From assembly GCA_937625935.1 (NCBI GenBank), contig OW569352.1:372001-436000 (forward strand): 64,000 nt of DNA. The letters run 5' to 3'. The position numbers were made by a program, and so were the translations under genes. Below the pieces are notes generated by a model. The model had not been told where the DNA came from and did no database searches. It was given only the letters and a program-made list of their open reading frames with translations. This stretch comes from Tetramitus jugosus. Its lineage: Eukaryota > Heterolobosea > Eutetramitea > Acrasida > Vahlkampfiidae. The stretch's first letter is position 1; every line of letters begins with the position of its first letter. Shown piece after piece: positions 35,801-46,203 of the stretch.

Positions 35801-38282
35801 CATTTGGCACATTGGAAAAGAATGTGCAAATGTCACCAAACAGTTTCCAATAGCTTTGCATATGTGTGCATGGATAGTTGGCAGATGCTCTTAGAATGCT
35901 GATTGCTTTCATGAGGTTATGTGCCGACTTAACAAAGAGTCCGTCCTTTTGATTCTTGATTGCCATTTGGAAGGTGGTCTCTGCTAATCCTTTGTAAGCA
36001 GTGATGAAGTGTGGTGCAAGTTCAATTGCTTGTTCATATATATTTCTTGCTTCGAAGTACTCTTGCAGTAGGAAATGAATATAGGCACTAGAAACAATAG
36101 AATACACCAAACTTTCGTCCAACTCCCTCGCTCTGTTGTAAGCTTTGAGGGCGGCAAGATACTTTCCCTCTTTCTGATACGTATCAGCTAGTCCCTGCCA
36201 GCAAAGCGCATCACGACTATCAACTCGCAAAGCACTTTGGAAACTGAGGGTAGATTCTTGGTACTTCGATAAAGCCTGTTGCAGAAACCCGAACCTTTTC
36301 CATGCCCATTTAGCTCTTGGATTTTTAGTTGTGCATTCCTGTAACAGAGAGTACAAAAGAGTTTTCTGATTTCGTGATGCATAGAGCTCACTTACTCGTT
36401 CTCCCGCTTCCTCCTCAAGTGGATTTAGACTAACAGCCTTAATGTAGCATTTGATCGCTCTTTCAACATCATGTGCAACATCCTCGAAGTACAAACCAAG
36501 ATAGGTGAAACTCGATGCAAATTGAGGATTGAGTTTTGCTGATGTTAGAAAGCTGGTTTGAGCAAAATTCTTGTTCATTCTGTATTCTCCACCGAGAGCC
36601 CAATAACATCTTCCTAAGCGATAGTGGAATATATACTGACTAGAATCAAGGTCAATGGCCACATTCAAGCACTTGATAGCTTGTTCATACTCATTATCAA
36701 GAAAATGCATCCAGGCAACCTGACTGTGTGATATCGCATCAGATGGATGGATGCTCAACACTCGTTGATAAAGTTCTCTTGCTTTCGTGTAGTTGTGACG
36801 ACTAAACTCAATCTCTCCAAGTCCTTTGATTGCATCAACGTTCTCCTTATCAAAATCATTCAAAATAGTGTTATAGATCTTCTCGGCCTCCTCTAGCTGA
36901 TTTGTCTTCACAAGGGATAGAGCTTGAAGATTCAGTAATTGCACATGTAACTTGACCAATTTCGATTTGTGCTGTTGCGATCTTGTAACAATCTGAGTAG
37001 CACCAAATACAGCACACTGGGCTGCTTTGATGTACCTCTTTTGGTCGTAAAACAATTGCGTAAAATCAATCCATCCTTGAATGTAGTCTGGGCATTCTTT
37101 CAATCCCTTTTGCAACAGAACTTCCAATTCATACTCAGTACGCTGTTGATCAGCAGGGTACATCTCATACAAAATAATGGAACTGATTCCTTCATAGGGA
37201 AATCCGTGTGCAATCTTTGAACGAACAGAACGAATATATTCCTGATCGTATGGACACGTATCTTCCTCGGCAAACATTAGTTGTAAATAATATGCATAGA
37301 AGGAAATACCATGTTTCTTCAATATGAAATCACATTGCACCATCACAGACTTCTTCAATTGCTCTTCTGCCTTCTTATCTGTTGCAGCAATGAATCGATC
37401 ATACAATCTCTTAATGTATTTTTCATGATGCGTCATTGGAATCAATAATTTATCATTCGAAGATGACAAATCAATCAAATTTCTCATTAGTCGATCATAG
37501 TTTGTGTCATGATTGTTCTCAATATATTCTCTTCTCTTTGAAATTGACCACTCGTCCATCAATTCCTTCTTCTCTTGCTCCGTAATCAACTCATCATCTC
37601 TAGGCATCAATTGATCAATCTCTCTCGAACTCAATTTCGATTTTTTGCCCATGAGCTTCTGTCGAGCAGCATTCTTCAACGACTGGATATGATTCTCCAT
37701 TGATTCCTTAATTTGTTGTTGAATGGTGGCATCTTCCTGCATTTCATACACTGGCAACAATAGAGTCATATATTTGAACTGTTCAGTTGTTTCATTGTCC
37801 TTGGCAGATTGATCAATCAACTCTTTCAACAATTTTTCTTGTGTTTCACAAACTTGAGATGTCATTTCACTTGCATCCAACATGGACAACAAGCATGCCA
37901 ATTTGTGAGCATAAATCTTCCATCGAGTGCGATCCGTATTGCTCAACAATTGAACCACCTTTGTGTTCACTTGTATCGCACTGTTCAACAACAATGCGTT
38001 TTTCTGCTTATTTTTTTGGAGAGAACTCAGTGGAAACAGCTCTGAAAGTCCCAACCATGCCTGAGGATTATTGGGATCAACTTCGATTGCCTTCCTGTAC
38101 GCTTGTTCAGCAGCTTCCAACTTACCAAGCTTCTGAGAACAAAAACCAGCAAACATGAAGACATGATAGTTGGAAGAGTCGATTTTTAGGGCTTTTTTTA
38201 GGTGCTTGAGTGCTTCTTCATATTGTTGTTGATCAATTGCTTCCTTTGTGAGTCGAAGAACATTCTTCAATTCTTTGCTCAT
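32829..38282 (-). CDS. SKI3: SKI3/TTC37, TPR scaffold of the Ski complex
   Basis: An 1817-aa single-exon protein composed almost entirely of TPR repeats. The N-terminus MSKELKNVLRLTKEAIDQQQ and the following EEALKHLKKALKIDSSNYHV match the N-terminal arm of SKI3/TTC37. More than twenty further TPRs are visible, including GRASFAFKKAIELDSAQPLN near the end. SKI3 holds the SKI2 helicase and SKI8 propeller, which feed mRNA into the cytoplasmic exosome for 3'-5' decay. The size is close to human TTC37 (1564 aa) and to plant and yeast forms. The tail is K/Q-rich. Confidence 0.9.
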   Translation of the reverse strand: MSKELKNVLRLTKEAIDQQQYEEALKHLKKALKIDSSNYHVFMFAGFCSQKLGKLEAAEQAYRKAIEVDPNNPQAWLGLSELFPLSSLQKNKQKNALLLNSAIQVNTKVVQLLSNTDRTRWKIYAHKLACLLSMLDASEMTSQVCETQEKLLKELIDQSAKDNETTEQFKYMTLLLPVYEMQEDATIQQQIKESMENHIQSLKNAARQKLMGKKSKLSSREIDQLMPRDDELITEQEKKELMDEWSISKRREYIENNHDTNYDRLMRNLIDLSSSNDKLLIPMTHHEKYIKRLYDRFIAATDKKAEEQLKKSVMVQCDFILKKHGISFYAYYLQLMFAEEDTCPYDQEYIRSVRSKIAHGFPYEGISSIILYEMYPADQQRTEYELEVLLQKGLKECPDYIQGWIDFTQLFYDQKRYIKAAQCAVFGATQIVTRSQQHKSKLVKLHVQLLNLQALSLVKTNQLEEAEKIYNTILNDFDKENVDAIKGLGEIEFSRHNYTKARELYQRVLSIHPSDAISHSQVAWMHFLDNEYEQAIKCLNVAIDLDSSQYIFHYRLGRCYWALGGEYRMNKNFAQTSFLTSAKLNPQFASSFTYLGLYFEDVAHDVERAIKCYIKAVSLNPLEEEAGERVSELYASRNQKTLLYSLLQECTTKNPRAKWAWKRFGFLQQALSKYQESTLSFQSALRVDSRDALCWQGLADTYQKEGKYLAALKAYNRARELDESLVYSIVSSAYIHFLLQEYFEARNIYEQAIELAPHFITAYKGLAETTFQMAIKNQKDGLFVKSAHNLMKAISILRASANYPCTHMQSYWKLFGDICTFFSNVPNESVIEAHSSYEKTISSAELPLVYVQSFDKTPQNRLDYLKIGSVCYEHLINLDPSQPDNWYDLGVNFGNQAHIMEVDSQVHDEVLIEQVQKQAAASYRVAITINPHNSLYWNGLGCAERNPAVKQHCFIRAIQLNPKASASWNNLAILYIENKKYYFAKEAFVKAQTLDPASTVAWTGLAVLNEIAAKKTGIDRAVSDFKHAVFLEKTAPATLGMAYTGFIKGEYLPAYQALLKYLQFDQYNPGAWNIYGLCLEKLERFSEAEYAFKKAVALLDKHGSSASTPTKISSSLSGWTFNTDSISFGSLSSLGYTPENRRIICLVNLARVLNSLGRYQEAYDLYKSNEPIMSDDVGIAIGLAVSSHNLGHYSESVNYLSRILNDKSKLAKDEKNKKQLLLILAKLYYSTGDFQNAKTTLEQCMKLYPQDVAAYYQYASLSALTMPQNPDVALKVVRRIHEKLTNYSDVNAYILESNIYLFQNKPLKARNTIQKAIYMFPYRADLWDVLATLSLRMRNMVAEERTSEHVAKPTKKKSQTVNYEAEFSVSDAAVTPDILSHIVVQLLQTSMSKLTIHTFSNDMKALTERLYNIAMLYYAMGIAPRYHNAKVSVEYSLRMAQKVLMYDPTHMPARELIAACTHSLAQLTKKHKEMSNAKAILSGYLSVASNAAQKRDTVALLPLHVALCDDYVASGDYSLCMTHVKELMSDTTISGGVKNHIEAVLYAVLATCIHAKGDEQQKYFKLFENSLRRDAGNIATWLRMADIFLNENRLRAAELCLTSALHQLKSSKIDHKSRKFVIYSKLALVYLLSLYDQDDAANHDRYAVDGIKYIRKALKLNNQSPAAYLLYGKLCFLLQDSGRASFAFKKAIELDSAQPLNHLSLYKVYYQAEDWEGAENELWAERDIQPTSAFIYYSLALFAFESNAYEPAFAFIQKAIFLEPHESFYWNTLSAIETAMKPAPKKSNQKQAPQQQAQQNVVGGIPITTKKGKGKKK

Positions 38283-38524
38283 TTCTCGAAAGTTTTTGTT
38301 GTTGATCTTTTTTTTTCGTTGTTGATACTTTATTGTTTTTGAACTTGCTCGCGACCACTCTATTCACATCAAATGGGATTTTGATCTTGTCTGACATGCT
38401 CATCCATTGAGAGGAAGCCATTTAGAGTACAAACCACCTCTGTTAACTAAACCAAGTTGGGAGTAACGTCAATGCCAGCGCGCTTATTAGTTCCTGACAT
38501 TCAACTTCAAGCCCATTATGTAAC

Positions 38525-39799
38525 TTAAGAGTCACTGAACAGGAAGCTAACATCTGAAAGCCTATGATCTTTCATTCGATCAATCAACAATGAAAGTGGA
38601 GAGTGAGTCTTGGGACTGACAATCGCTACCATGTAAAGATTTCCTGACTCCAGATGCGTGATAGCCATGTTCAAAGGACGCAAGTCAACATATCTCTCCT
38701 TGTCTGACAATCCATACACGACCGATCGATCATACACTGCATACAGTGAGGATCTTATGCCTTGTACCTCTACTTTGTGACCAGCTGTGAAGTCATTTGG
38801 AAGGATCAATGGCCTCATATTGGTCTGGTTTGTTGCATCTATTGTTCCAGAACCATAAAATTGTGAGCCGTCATGGGACATGACAATTGTTCGATTCGCC
38901 TTTGCATCGATGAATATTTTGGAGACGTGGAATGGCAAATCGAGGAGATGCCATGAAGATCTCTGTCGTTTTGTCCCATCTCCCAACTCACCCTTTGCAT
39001 TCCATCCCACAGTAAATACTCTGCCTCTCGTAGTTAGCACAACAGTGTGGGCTCCACCCAACCCAAGATCGTTAATCAATTCTCCCTCATCTAAAACAAG
39101 TGAGGTAATACGAGTAAATCTCCTCTTTGGTTCATAATCGGGTGTTCCAAGTTGTCTGCAACTATTGGATCCGGTCATGAAGAGTACTCTTTGATCGACC
39201 ACGATGCCCGCATGGAAATGACCTGCCTTCATATGAGTGATCCTCGAACTCTCATGACAACCATTCATCGAGGTCATAAACTCATACACTGGCGTAAAGA
39301 CATCCCATCTGTCACGAGTAGTGGGCTCATTAATTCCCAATTGTCCATCACCGTTGGACCCACGACTAAACACCCATCGATCATTTACCACGACAAAAAC
39401 ACACTCCCCTCCACAGACGAGTCTCGTCATCCGATTCATGGGATCGTAAAGAAGCTCAGACAGCTTCTCTCCCAATTTTACTTCGACCCATTCACCGACA
39501 CGATAATTCATGGTGGCATCAACAATCTCACAGTTCGCGGAATAGCCCATGCCTAACAAGCGATTATTGTTCGTCAATACAACAATGAACAATTCACCAC
39601 ATGCCAAATGAGTGATATATTCCTCTTCTCCTCTCTCAGACGAGAGTTCGTTGTTCCTGGGGACCACTGCGGTTGGAAAAGGAAGATGAGACACGGTCTT
39701 AGATTGAATGACCTGGGAAGGATAAGAAGGGAAACAATCATTTTTGGTTGGATAGAAACGCAAAGCATCACCAAAGATCATAATGTGCTGTTCCACCAT
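38525..39799 (-). CDS. RCC1-repeat protein with a truncated BTB domain
   Basis: A 424-aa protein. Most of it is an RCC1-type propeller: VFSRGSNGDGQLGINEPTT, VLFMTGSNSCRQLGTPDYE and VFTVGWNAKGELGDG, each with conserved Gly pairs. The last 25 residues (LLIDRMKDHRLSDVSFLFSDS) correspond to the first strand of a BTB domain (LSDVxF), and then the frame stops. Proteins with RCC1 repeats plus a complete BTB domain (RCBTB, CUL3 adaptors) are known. Here the BTB domain is cut to a stub. Either the 3' end lies in an exon not recognised, or the gene has lost its BTB domain. Confidence 0.82.
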   Translation of the reverse strand: MVEQHIMIFGDALRFYPTKNDCFPSYPSQVIQSKTVSHLPFPTAVVPRNNELSSERGEEEYITHLACGELFIVVLTNNNRLLGMGYSANCEIVDATMNYRVGEWVEVKLGEKLSELLYDPMNRMTRLVCGGECVFVVVNDRWVFSRGSNGDGQLGINEPTTRDRWDVFTPVYEFMTSMNGCHESSRITHMKAGHFHAGIVVDQRVLFMTGSNSCRQLGTPDYEPKRRFTRITSLVLDEGELINDLGLGGAHTVVLTTRGRVFTVGWNAKGELGDGTKRQRSSWHLLDLPFHVSKIFIDAKANRTIVMSHDGSQFYGSGTIDATNQTNMRPLILPNDFTAGHKVEVQGIRSSLYAVYDRSVVYGLSDKERYVDLRPLNMAITHLESGNLYMVAIVSPKTHSPLSLLIDRMKDHRLSDVSFLFSDS

Positions 39800-40123
39800 T
39801 TTTAGTTTTTTTGCATGGTTTCGCTTTTCGAAGAGAACTCAAGTCTTCAACAAGTCTTCTTTTTCTCTTATCTGATAGCTTCTGTTGATTCACTCATAAC
39901 ATGGTACAATGAGAATTGTTTGCGATGGGGCAGCATTTTCTCCGAAAACACTTCTCGTACCTGACATCTGACATGTTGTTATCCTATTTCAAAGTGATTT
40001 GCCTCACCCTCTATTCTCCGTGTTTGACCGAGGCGGAGTTCTTCCCCCAACACATTGGAAGAAAGGACGTTTCTTGTAAAACATCTCATCATCACCAAAC
40101 CTCCTACTATCGCTGCCTAACAT
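39800..40123. other. Intergenic promoter region
   Basis: 324 bases between divergent RCC1 and DNase I-like genes. No coding region, RNA or repeat recognised. Confidence 0.4.
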
Positions 40124-41029
40124 ATGAAGCTTTTAGCCCACATTATCGTTCTCCTCCTCTGTATCATCTACGTTGTCTCCTTTGCTCAAGCTTCCAAAAG
40201 CAAGAGCAGAGTTAGATCCATTAGCAAGGCCACCGCTGGTGACTTGCGTGTTGGTTCATTCAACATTCAAGTCTTTGGTGTGAAGAAGATGGCTGACCCT
40301 GCTGTCGTCAAGGTTCTTGTCAACACACTCGCTCGTTACGATATTTGCCTCGTTCAAGAGATTCGTGATTCCAATGGCGAGTCCATTCACGCTCTTGTTG
40401 CCAAGCTCAATGAAAGCACTGGTAAGGGCTACAAGGTTGCTTTGAGTGATAGATTGGGAAGAACTAACTCCAAGGAAGCCTATGGATTCATCTATGATCC
40501 AACCAAGGTTCTCATCGTTGGTCAATACCAATACCCACAAGCTCTTGATCAATTTGAACGTGCTCCATTCAGTATTTTGATTCAAAGCAAGACCAACGCT
40601 GCTCAAAAGTGGTTCTTCACTGGTGTTCACATCTCACCTGGAAAGGCTCCTGCTGAGATCAACAACATGTACGAAGTCTATCAATACTATGCAAAGGATG
40701 CTCACTTGAAGCCTGTCATCACCAAGAACTGGTTGCTCATGGGTGACTTCAATGCTGATTGCAGCTACATGAGAAAGTCTGCCTGGACCAACAATCTCTT
40801 TGCTATCCACAGCTCCCAATTCAAGTACTTGATTTACACTGGACAAGGTACCACTGTTGCTGGTTCCAACTGCGCATATGACAGATTTGTGACCACTCAC
40901 ACAAGCTTCACTCCTGAAAACACCAAGGTCAACGTTTTCAAGTTTGACAAGGCTTACAATTTGGATGCCGCTTTCGCAAAGAAGGTCAGTGACCACTTCC
41001 CAATTGAGATGTCCATCTCTGGCTGGTAA
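40124..41029 (+). CDS. Secreted DNase I-like nuclease
   Basis: A 301-aa protein with a signal peptide (MKLLAHIIVLLLCIIYVVSF, cleavage probably after AQA) and a single endonuclease/exonuclease/phosphatase fold of DNase I type. Visible motifs are VGSFNIQVFG (metal-binding Asn), LVQEIRDS (catalytic Glu), FFTGVHISPG (catalytic His), LLMGDFNADCSYM (Asp/Asn) and the C-terminal SDHFPIEM (Asp-His pair). All catalytic residues of DNase I are present. It should cut extracellular or phagosomal DNA. Codon use is as strongly biased as in HSP90 (AAG, ATC, GTC, AAC), suggesting high expression, consistent with a feeding amoeba digesting bacterial DNA. Confidence 0.95.
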   Translation: MKLLAHIIVLLLCIIYVVSFAQASKSKSRVRSISKATAGDLRVGSFNIQVFGVKKMADPAVVKVLVNTLARYDICLVQEIRDSNGESIHALVAKLNESTGKGYKVALSDRLGRTNSKEAYGFIYDPTKVLIVGQYQYPQALDQFERAPFSILIQSKTNAAQKWFFTGVHISPGKAPAEINNMYEVYQYYAKDAHLKPVITKNWLLMGDFNADCSYMRKSAWTNNLFAIHSSQFKYLIYTGQGTTVAGSNCAYDRFVTTHTSFTPENTKVNVFKFDKAYNLDAAFAKKVSDHFPIEMSISGW

Positions 41030-41119
41030 AATGATTGTTCTCCTCCAAACAAAAATTTTTATTGAATGTCGATGCTTGGCAGAATCGGCTCACTCAAACC
41101 AAAGACAAAACCAAAAAGT

Positions 41120-41192
41120 TCCTCCGAGCGTGACTCGAACACGCGACCACAAGATCTACAGTCTCATGCTCTACCATCTGAGCTATCAGAGG
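41120..41192 (-). tRNA. tRNA-Tyr (GTA), intronless
   Basis: A 73-base cloverleaf on the minus strand. Acceptor CCTCTGA pairs with TCGGAGG, discriminator A. The D arm is GCTC...GAGC. The anticodon loop is CTGTAGA (anticodon GTA), the anticodon stem has two GU pairs, the variable region is TGGTC, and the T arm is GCGTG/TTCGAGT/CACGC. C1-G72 is the eukaryotic Tyr identity pair. No intron interrupts position 37/38. It lies head to head with CPSF1, 110 bases upstream of its ATG. Confidence 0.95.
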
Positions 41193-41302
41193 TCGGTGTC
41201 CACATACTACTAATTTCGAAATTATTGATAAAAATACCGAAAAATTCCGCCCCGAAAAGATCAAGAATCGTGAAACAGAAACAAACAGAACTTGATGAAA
41301 AA

Positions 41303-44300
41303 ATGATGCATTCGTGTTTCAAGTCGTTTTATCCTCCAACTGGAGTGTCAACCGCAATCGAAGCACGTTTCACTTCAATCAAAGACACAAACTTGATCGT
41401 CACAAGAGCCAACTATTTGGATATTTACACTCTTCATCAACAACAGCAGGTAAGTGTGTTTTTGTTGTTATCTCTCTCTCTTGATATTTATTGTCCAACC
41501 ACAATCCAATTCACCTGTTGAATTATAGAATGATAAACCACACTTGACACTTGTTCGATCGTTTGAACTGTTTGGCAATATCATTTGTGTGAAAGCTGTG
41601 ACGTTTGCAGGTGATGAAAGAGATTCATTGCTATTGAGTTTTGAAGAAGAAGCAAAGGTATGTTACACTAGAAGAAGAGCAATGATATTTTTTTATCTTT
41701 TGTTTGCTTTGATTTTGATTGTCATCATTTCATATCACCAACTTGCACGTGGATGATTTTTGAAACTTTGTTGAGTGTTCAGTTAGTTGACTTTTTCATG
41801 TATTTGTGTTGCGTGTGTTGTGGTGATGATAGGTGTCTGTTGTGAGTTGGGATCAAGAAAAATGTGATTTGAAAACAGCTTCATTGCACTATTTTGAAGA
41901 CAATTATTTGAAAGAGGGCAGAACCAATTTTACGTTCCCATTGGAGATCAAGTTGGATCCTCATCGACGTTGTGCCACATTGGTCATTTATGATACAAAG
42001 TTGGTCATTCTACCATTTCGTCAACAGGGAAGTATCTTGGATGATGCATCGTTTGGAAAATCAAATGGTAGTCATTTGAGTGAATTTGAGTCACTGTTTC
42101 ACTCTTCCTCATCAAGTGTATCCTCTGGTTCACATTTGAAGATGGACGGAAGAAAAGAATTGCCTGTCAAGAGACAAATTATTGTTGATTTGAAAGAGTT
42201 GGGCATTCGAAACGTCAAGGATTTTTGTTTTTTGCATGGATATACGGAGCCAACCATCTTGTTTTTATATGAACTGGAACCGACTTGGAGTGGGTGAGTA
42301 CCTTTGTTTTTTTCATGTTGTTCTTGTTGATAGTGATAATGATGATGAATAGAGTTCTGACATATTGTTCATTTCTTTTTGTATTACAGTCGTTTGTCCG
42401 TCAAGAGAAACACGTGCGCTGTTGCTGCCATTTCACTCGATCTCTCCAGGGAATCATATCCCGAAGTTTGGCGTGTTACGCATCTCCCTCACGATTGCTA
42501 TAAGCTCATACCGATTAAAGAGTCTGTAGGAGGTGGTGCAATTGTTATTGCGCACAATTCTTTGTTGCATGTGAATCATAAGGCGCACTATGGACTGTCT
42601 CTTAACGATTTTGCAGAAGCTGATCCTGAATTGGCCATTGTGTTTGGTAAGTTGTTTTATTTCTTGAGAATAGTTGTACAACAAACGAATTTAGTAATAC
42701 TAACAATTTTCTTTTATTATCGTGCAGAAATGGCATCATTTTCACTGTTTATGGAATGTGGCGCATTCACCTTCTTAACTGATTCACATATTATGCTCAG
42801 CTTACAGAATGGAGATTTGTATGTTCTGCAATTATTCAATGCTGGTGGATCGATTCGGAAACTTATTTTGTCGCGATCAAAAACAAGTGTTCCAGCTTCC
42901 TGCATGTGTACACTGAACGATAACTTATTCTATATGGGATCGAAGCTGGGTAATTCGTTGCTAATTCAATTCGTAGAAGAAAACAAAAAATTGTTGGATT
43001 CTGAGTTTGAACCGAGCCGAAAAAAGAGAAAGGGAGAGAATGGAGATGTCGTAAAAGCAGAATCGACTATTCAAACTGATGACGATTTTCTAAGTGCGCT
43101 TGACGACATTAGTCATACACCTCAAAATTCTACAGAACAATTTTTAGTTAGTACTGAGAGTATGGAAGACAGAGTTTCATACAATCTTATAGTGACGGAT
43201 CTGTTCACGAATATTGGGCCTATCAGCTCTATGGATGTAGTAGATACTACAGTCAAGTTATCTGCCTATACCAGTAGAAAAAATGCTGTCAACAACAATT
43301 TAGAGGTTGTTCTGTGCTCAGGATATAGTAAGAATGGATGCATTTGTATTTTGCAGCGAAACTTGAAACCAAGGGTCAATCTCGAAACAACGTTAGATTT
43401 TGACTGTAAGCAGATGTGGACCGTCAAGCACAACACAGGAGGTCCTGATGCTGAATTTGACTCATACCTCATATTTAGTGCCAATGATGGTACAAAGATT
43501 CTTCAATCTCGAGAAGCACTATCCGAGATTACCAAATCAGAAGAAGTCCAATTCATCACGACTGAGAATACACTAAAGGCTGGAAACATGCTTCGCCATA
43601 CAAGAGTTGTACAAATTTGCCTTAAAACTGTCCGCTACTTGAACGGAACAACAAAAATTCATGACATTACATTCGAGAAGGAAATTAGATCAGCAACAAT
43701 CAAAGATAGATATGTGTTACTGCATTTCAAGGACGGAACAGTGAGCATTTTCAGGGCAACACCTCAGAAGCTTGACCTAGTCAAAAGTATTGCGATGAAC
43801 AAGAAGAATGCAAAGTTTGGAAAAATAACAGCTGCCACTCTCTACATCAATGAGTCAGTCAACAACAAAAATATGTTTGAAATGACTGAGTCAGATGCAC
43901 CAACTGAAATCTTCTGCCCTGTGGCTTGGAGTAGTGGTGTTTTTGAAATTTATACGGTACCCGAATGTGAACCAGTGTTCACGTTTTTACAATTTGGAGA
44001 TTTCTATCGCACAGTGTTTGATCAATCATCATCCGAAATTAAGGATTTCAAAGAATCTGACACTCATGTTAGATATCCTTATGTCACAGAAATGATGTTT
44101 AGAAGCGTTGGAAACAAGCATGACCCTCCTCATTTGATTGTGTCTTTGAGTGATGGATCCATCTTTGCATATCGAACATTCTATCACAAACCGAGAAATG
44201 CAGATCCTGCTAGACTATCGAATCTGAGATTTACCAAAGTTCGTAACGATGAGCTCATTCAGAGAAGAGATCACTCTAATCAAGAGGTTGATGAGTATGA

Positions 44301-45942
44301 AAAACTTGACGTATCAAATACCGACAATATCTTTGGTCACAAGGGAATAAGAATACCTCGATTTGTTTCTTTCGACAACATCAATAATCTCGGAGGAATA
44401 TTTGCTTGTGGCGAGAAACCTTTGTGGTTCCTATCAGAGCGCGGCGATTTGAGAATTCATCCAATGCAACATGAGTTATGCTCTGTCGACAGTTTTACTT
44501 CGTTCCATAACAAGGGGTGCAGAAACGGATTTATTTATTACCTAAAGCGTGGTAGTGTTTGTAAAATGGCCCAGCTCAACCAAGATCCATCTATGAAGTA
44601 TACAACTCACTGGCCTACTCGTAAGATTCCTCTTCTCAGTACACCTCATCATGTGGCATATCACCAAGAAGCACAAACTTGTGTTGTGGCAACCTCCACC
44701 TATGTACGAGCTCAAATGGTCGAAGACCAAGATGAAATTCCAGAGGAGGGCAGATATCCTCTCCCAATGGAGCGACAGTACATGCTACGATTATTCTCAG
44801 CTACCTCTTGGATTGAAATGGACAAATACGATTTGGAACCACATGAGCAGGTTTTGAGTGTTAAACAAGTGTTTTTGGCAAGAGAAGAGGTAAATAGTGA
44901 TGACGAAGACGAAGGAATTGGTGTGGATGATGAACCACCTATCGATGTGAGAGATAAGGACATGATCCCATTCATTGCCGTCGGAACTGGATATACAGAA
45001 GGAGAAGAAAGTTTGTGCAGAGGTAGGATTATAATTTTCGATATGGAACCAAGGCTTGATGGAGGAGCAAACCAATATGCGCTCAAGGTCATTGCTTCTA
45101 AGGAATTGAAGGGTCCCGTGTCTCAAGTCACTCAACTCGAGGGCTATATTGCTGTGTGTATGGGACCAAAAATTTACGTGTACTATCTAGACTCGCGAGC
45201 AAAACAACTCATGGTCACATCATTCTACGATACTCAATTCTATATCACAAGTATGATTTCGATCAAGAGCTTCCTAACGTACTGTGATATCTATCGAGGA
45301 GCTCACTTCTTGAGATGGAAGGAGAAGGGCCACAGATTGTCCTTGATGGCACGTGATTTTAAAGAATGTCACACAGTCGCATCTGAATTTATTGTTAATG
45401 ATGACTCACTTGGTCTCATCGTTACAGATATGAACAAAAATATTCAGATATTCGCGTATGCCCCACTGAAAGACAAAAAGGCCTTGTTGCCTTGTGCTGA
45501 TTTCCATGTCGGTGCTTTAATTAACTCGATGGTAAGAATGAAGTCTCGTGACATTCAATACGATGACAATGCAAGAAGAAGAGGCGATTTCCGAACGGAT
45601 GTCCATAAACAATTCGTCATGTACAGTACTCTGGACGGTAGTTTGGGTTACATTGCACCCATAGCCGAAGATATGTATCGTCGATTGTATGCTCTAACGA
45701 CAAAGATGTATACTCAACTGGAACACTCCGCAGGCCTCCATCCTAAAGCATACAGATTATTCAAGCCAATGCATTCTGTTGAACACAATCATCAAAAGAA
45801 CGTGATTGATGGTCAGCTGTTGTGGCGGTTCACACACTTGGACACCAAGATGCAGAAGGCTCTGGCTGATCAGATCGGTACCACGGTGCATCAAATCCTT
45901 CGGAACATCAAGTACTTGCATCAAAGCACTCTCTTTTTCTAA
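41303..45942 (+). CDS. CPSF1: CPSF1 (CPSF-160/Cft1), cleavage and polyadenylation factor
   Basis: Five exons: 41303-41449, 41529-41657, 41833-42293, 42390-42646 and 42728-45942; the introns are 79, 175, 96 and 81 bases, all GT-AG and phase-consistent. The product is 1402 aa, close to human CPSF1 (1443). The N-terminus MMHSCFKSFYPPTGVSTAIEA and the following beta-propeller strands match Cft1. The C-terminal part shows IGVDD-rich acidic linker and conserved stretches such as PVSQVTQLEGYIAVCMGPKI and YITSMISIKSFLTYCDIYRG. Such three-propeller scaffolds (like DDB1 and SF3B3) hold CPSF30 and WDR33 to read the polyadenylation signal. Low-complexity inserts occur in propeller loops. Confidence 0.95.
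41450..41528 (+). other. CPSF1 intron 1
   Basis: 79 bases, GTAAGT donor, TATAG acceptor, phase 0. Confidence 0.85.
41658..41832 (+). other. CPSF1 intron 2
   Basis: 175 bases, GTATGT donor, GATAG acceptor; the longest intron seen in the window. No RNA gene recognised within it. Confidence 0.8.
42294..42389 (+). other. CPSF1 intron 3
   Basis: 96 bases, GTGAGT donor, TTACAG acceptor, phase 2. Confidence 0.85.
42647..42727 (+). other. CPSF1 intron 4
   Basis: 81 bases, GTAAGT donor, GTGCAG acceptor, phase 1. Confidence 0.85.
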
Positions 45943-46203
45943 TACAGTACATACACTGCGAACATTCATGAAGTATCCGTAATTGGTGAGCGACACAATT
46001 CGCGTCTCAACTGACTTTTACGATTTTTCCGCCTAATCCAAACCGATATACATCTTTCATCATTGTTTCGCGCAAAAGTGTGTACGTATCTGAGAGAGAT
46101 TACTTGTGTTGTTCCACAGTGGTAGACTTCTGACGAACAAGAACCCTAGCCTCAATTTTATACTTTATTTATTCTTCATATCTTCTTCTACAAGAAAAAC
46201 ATT

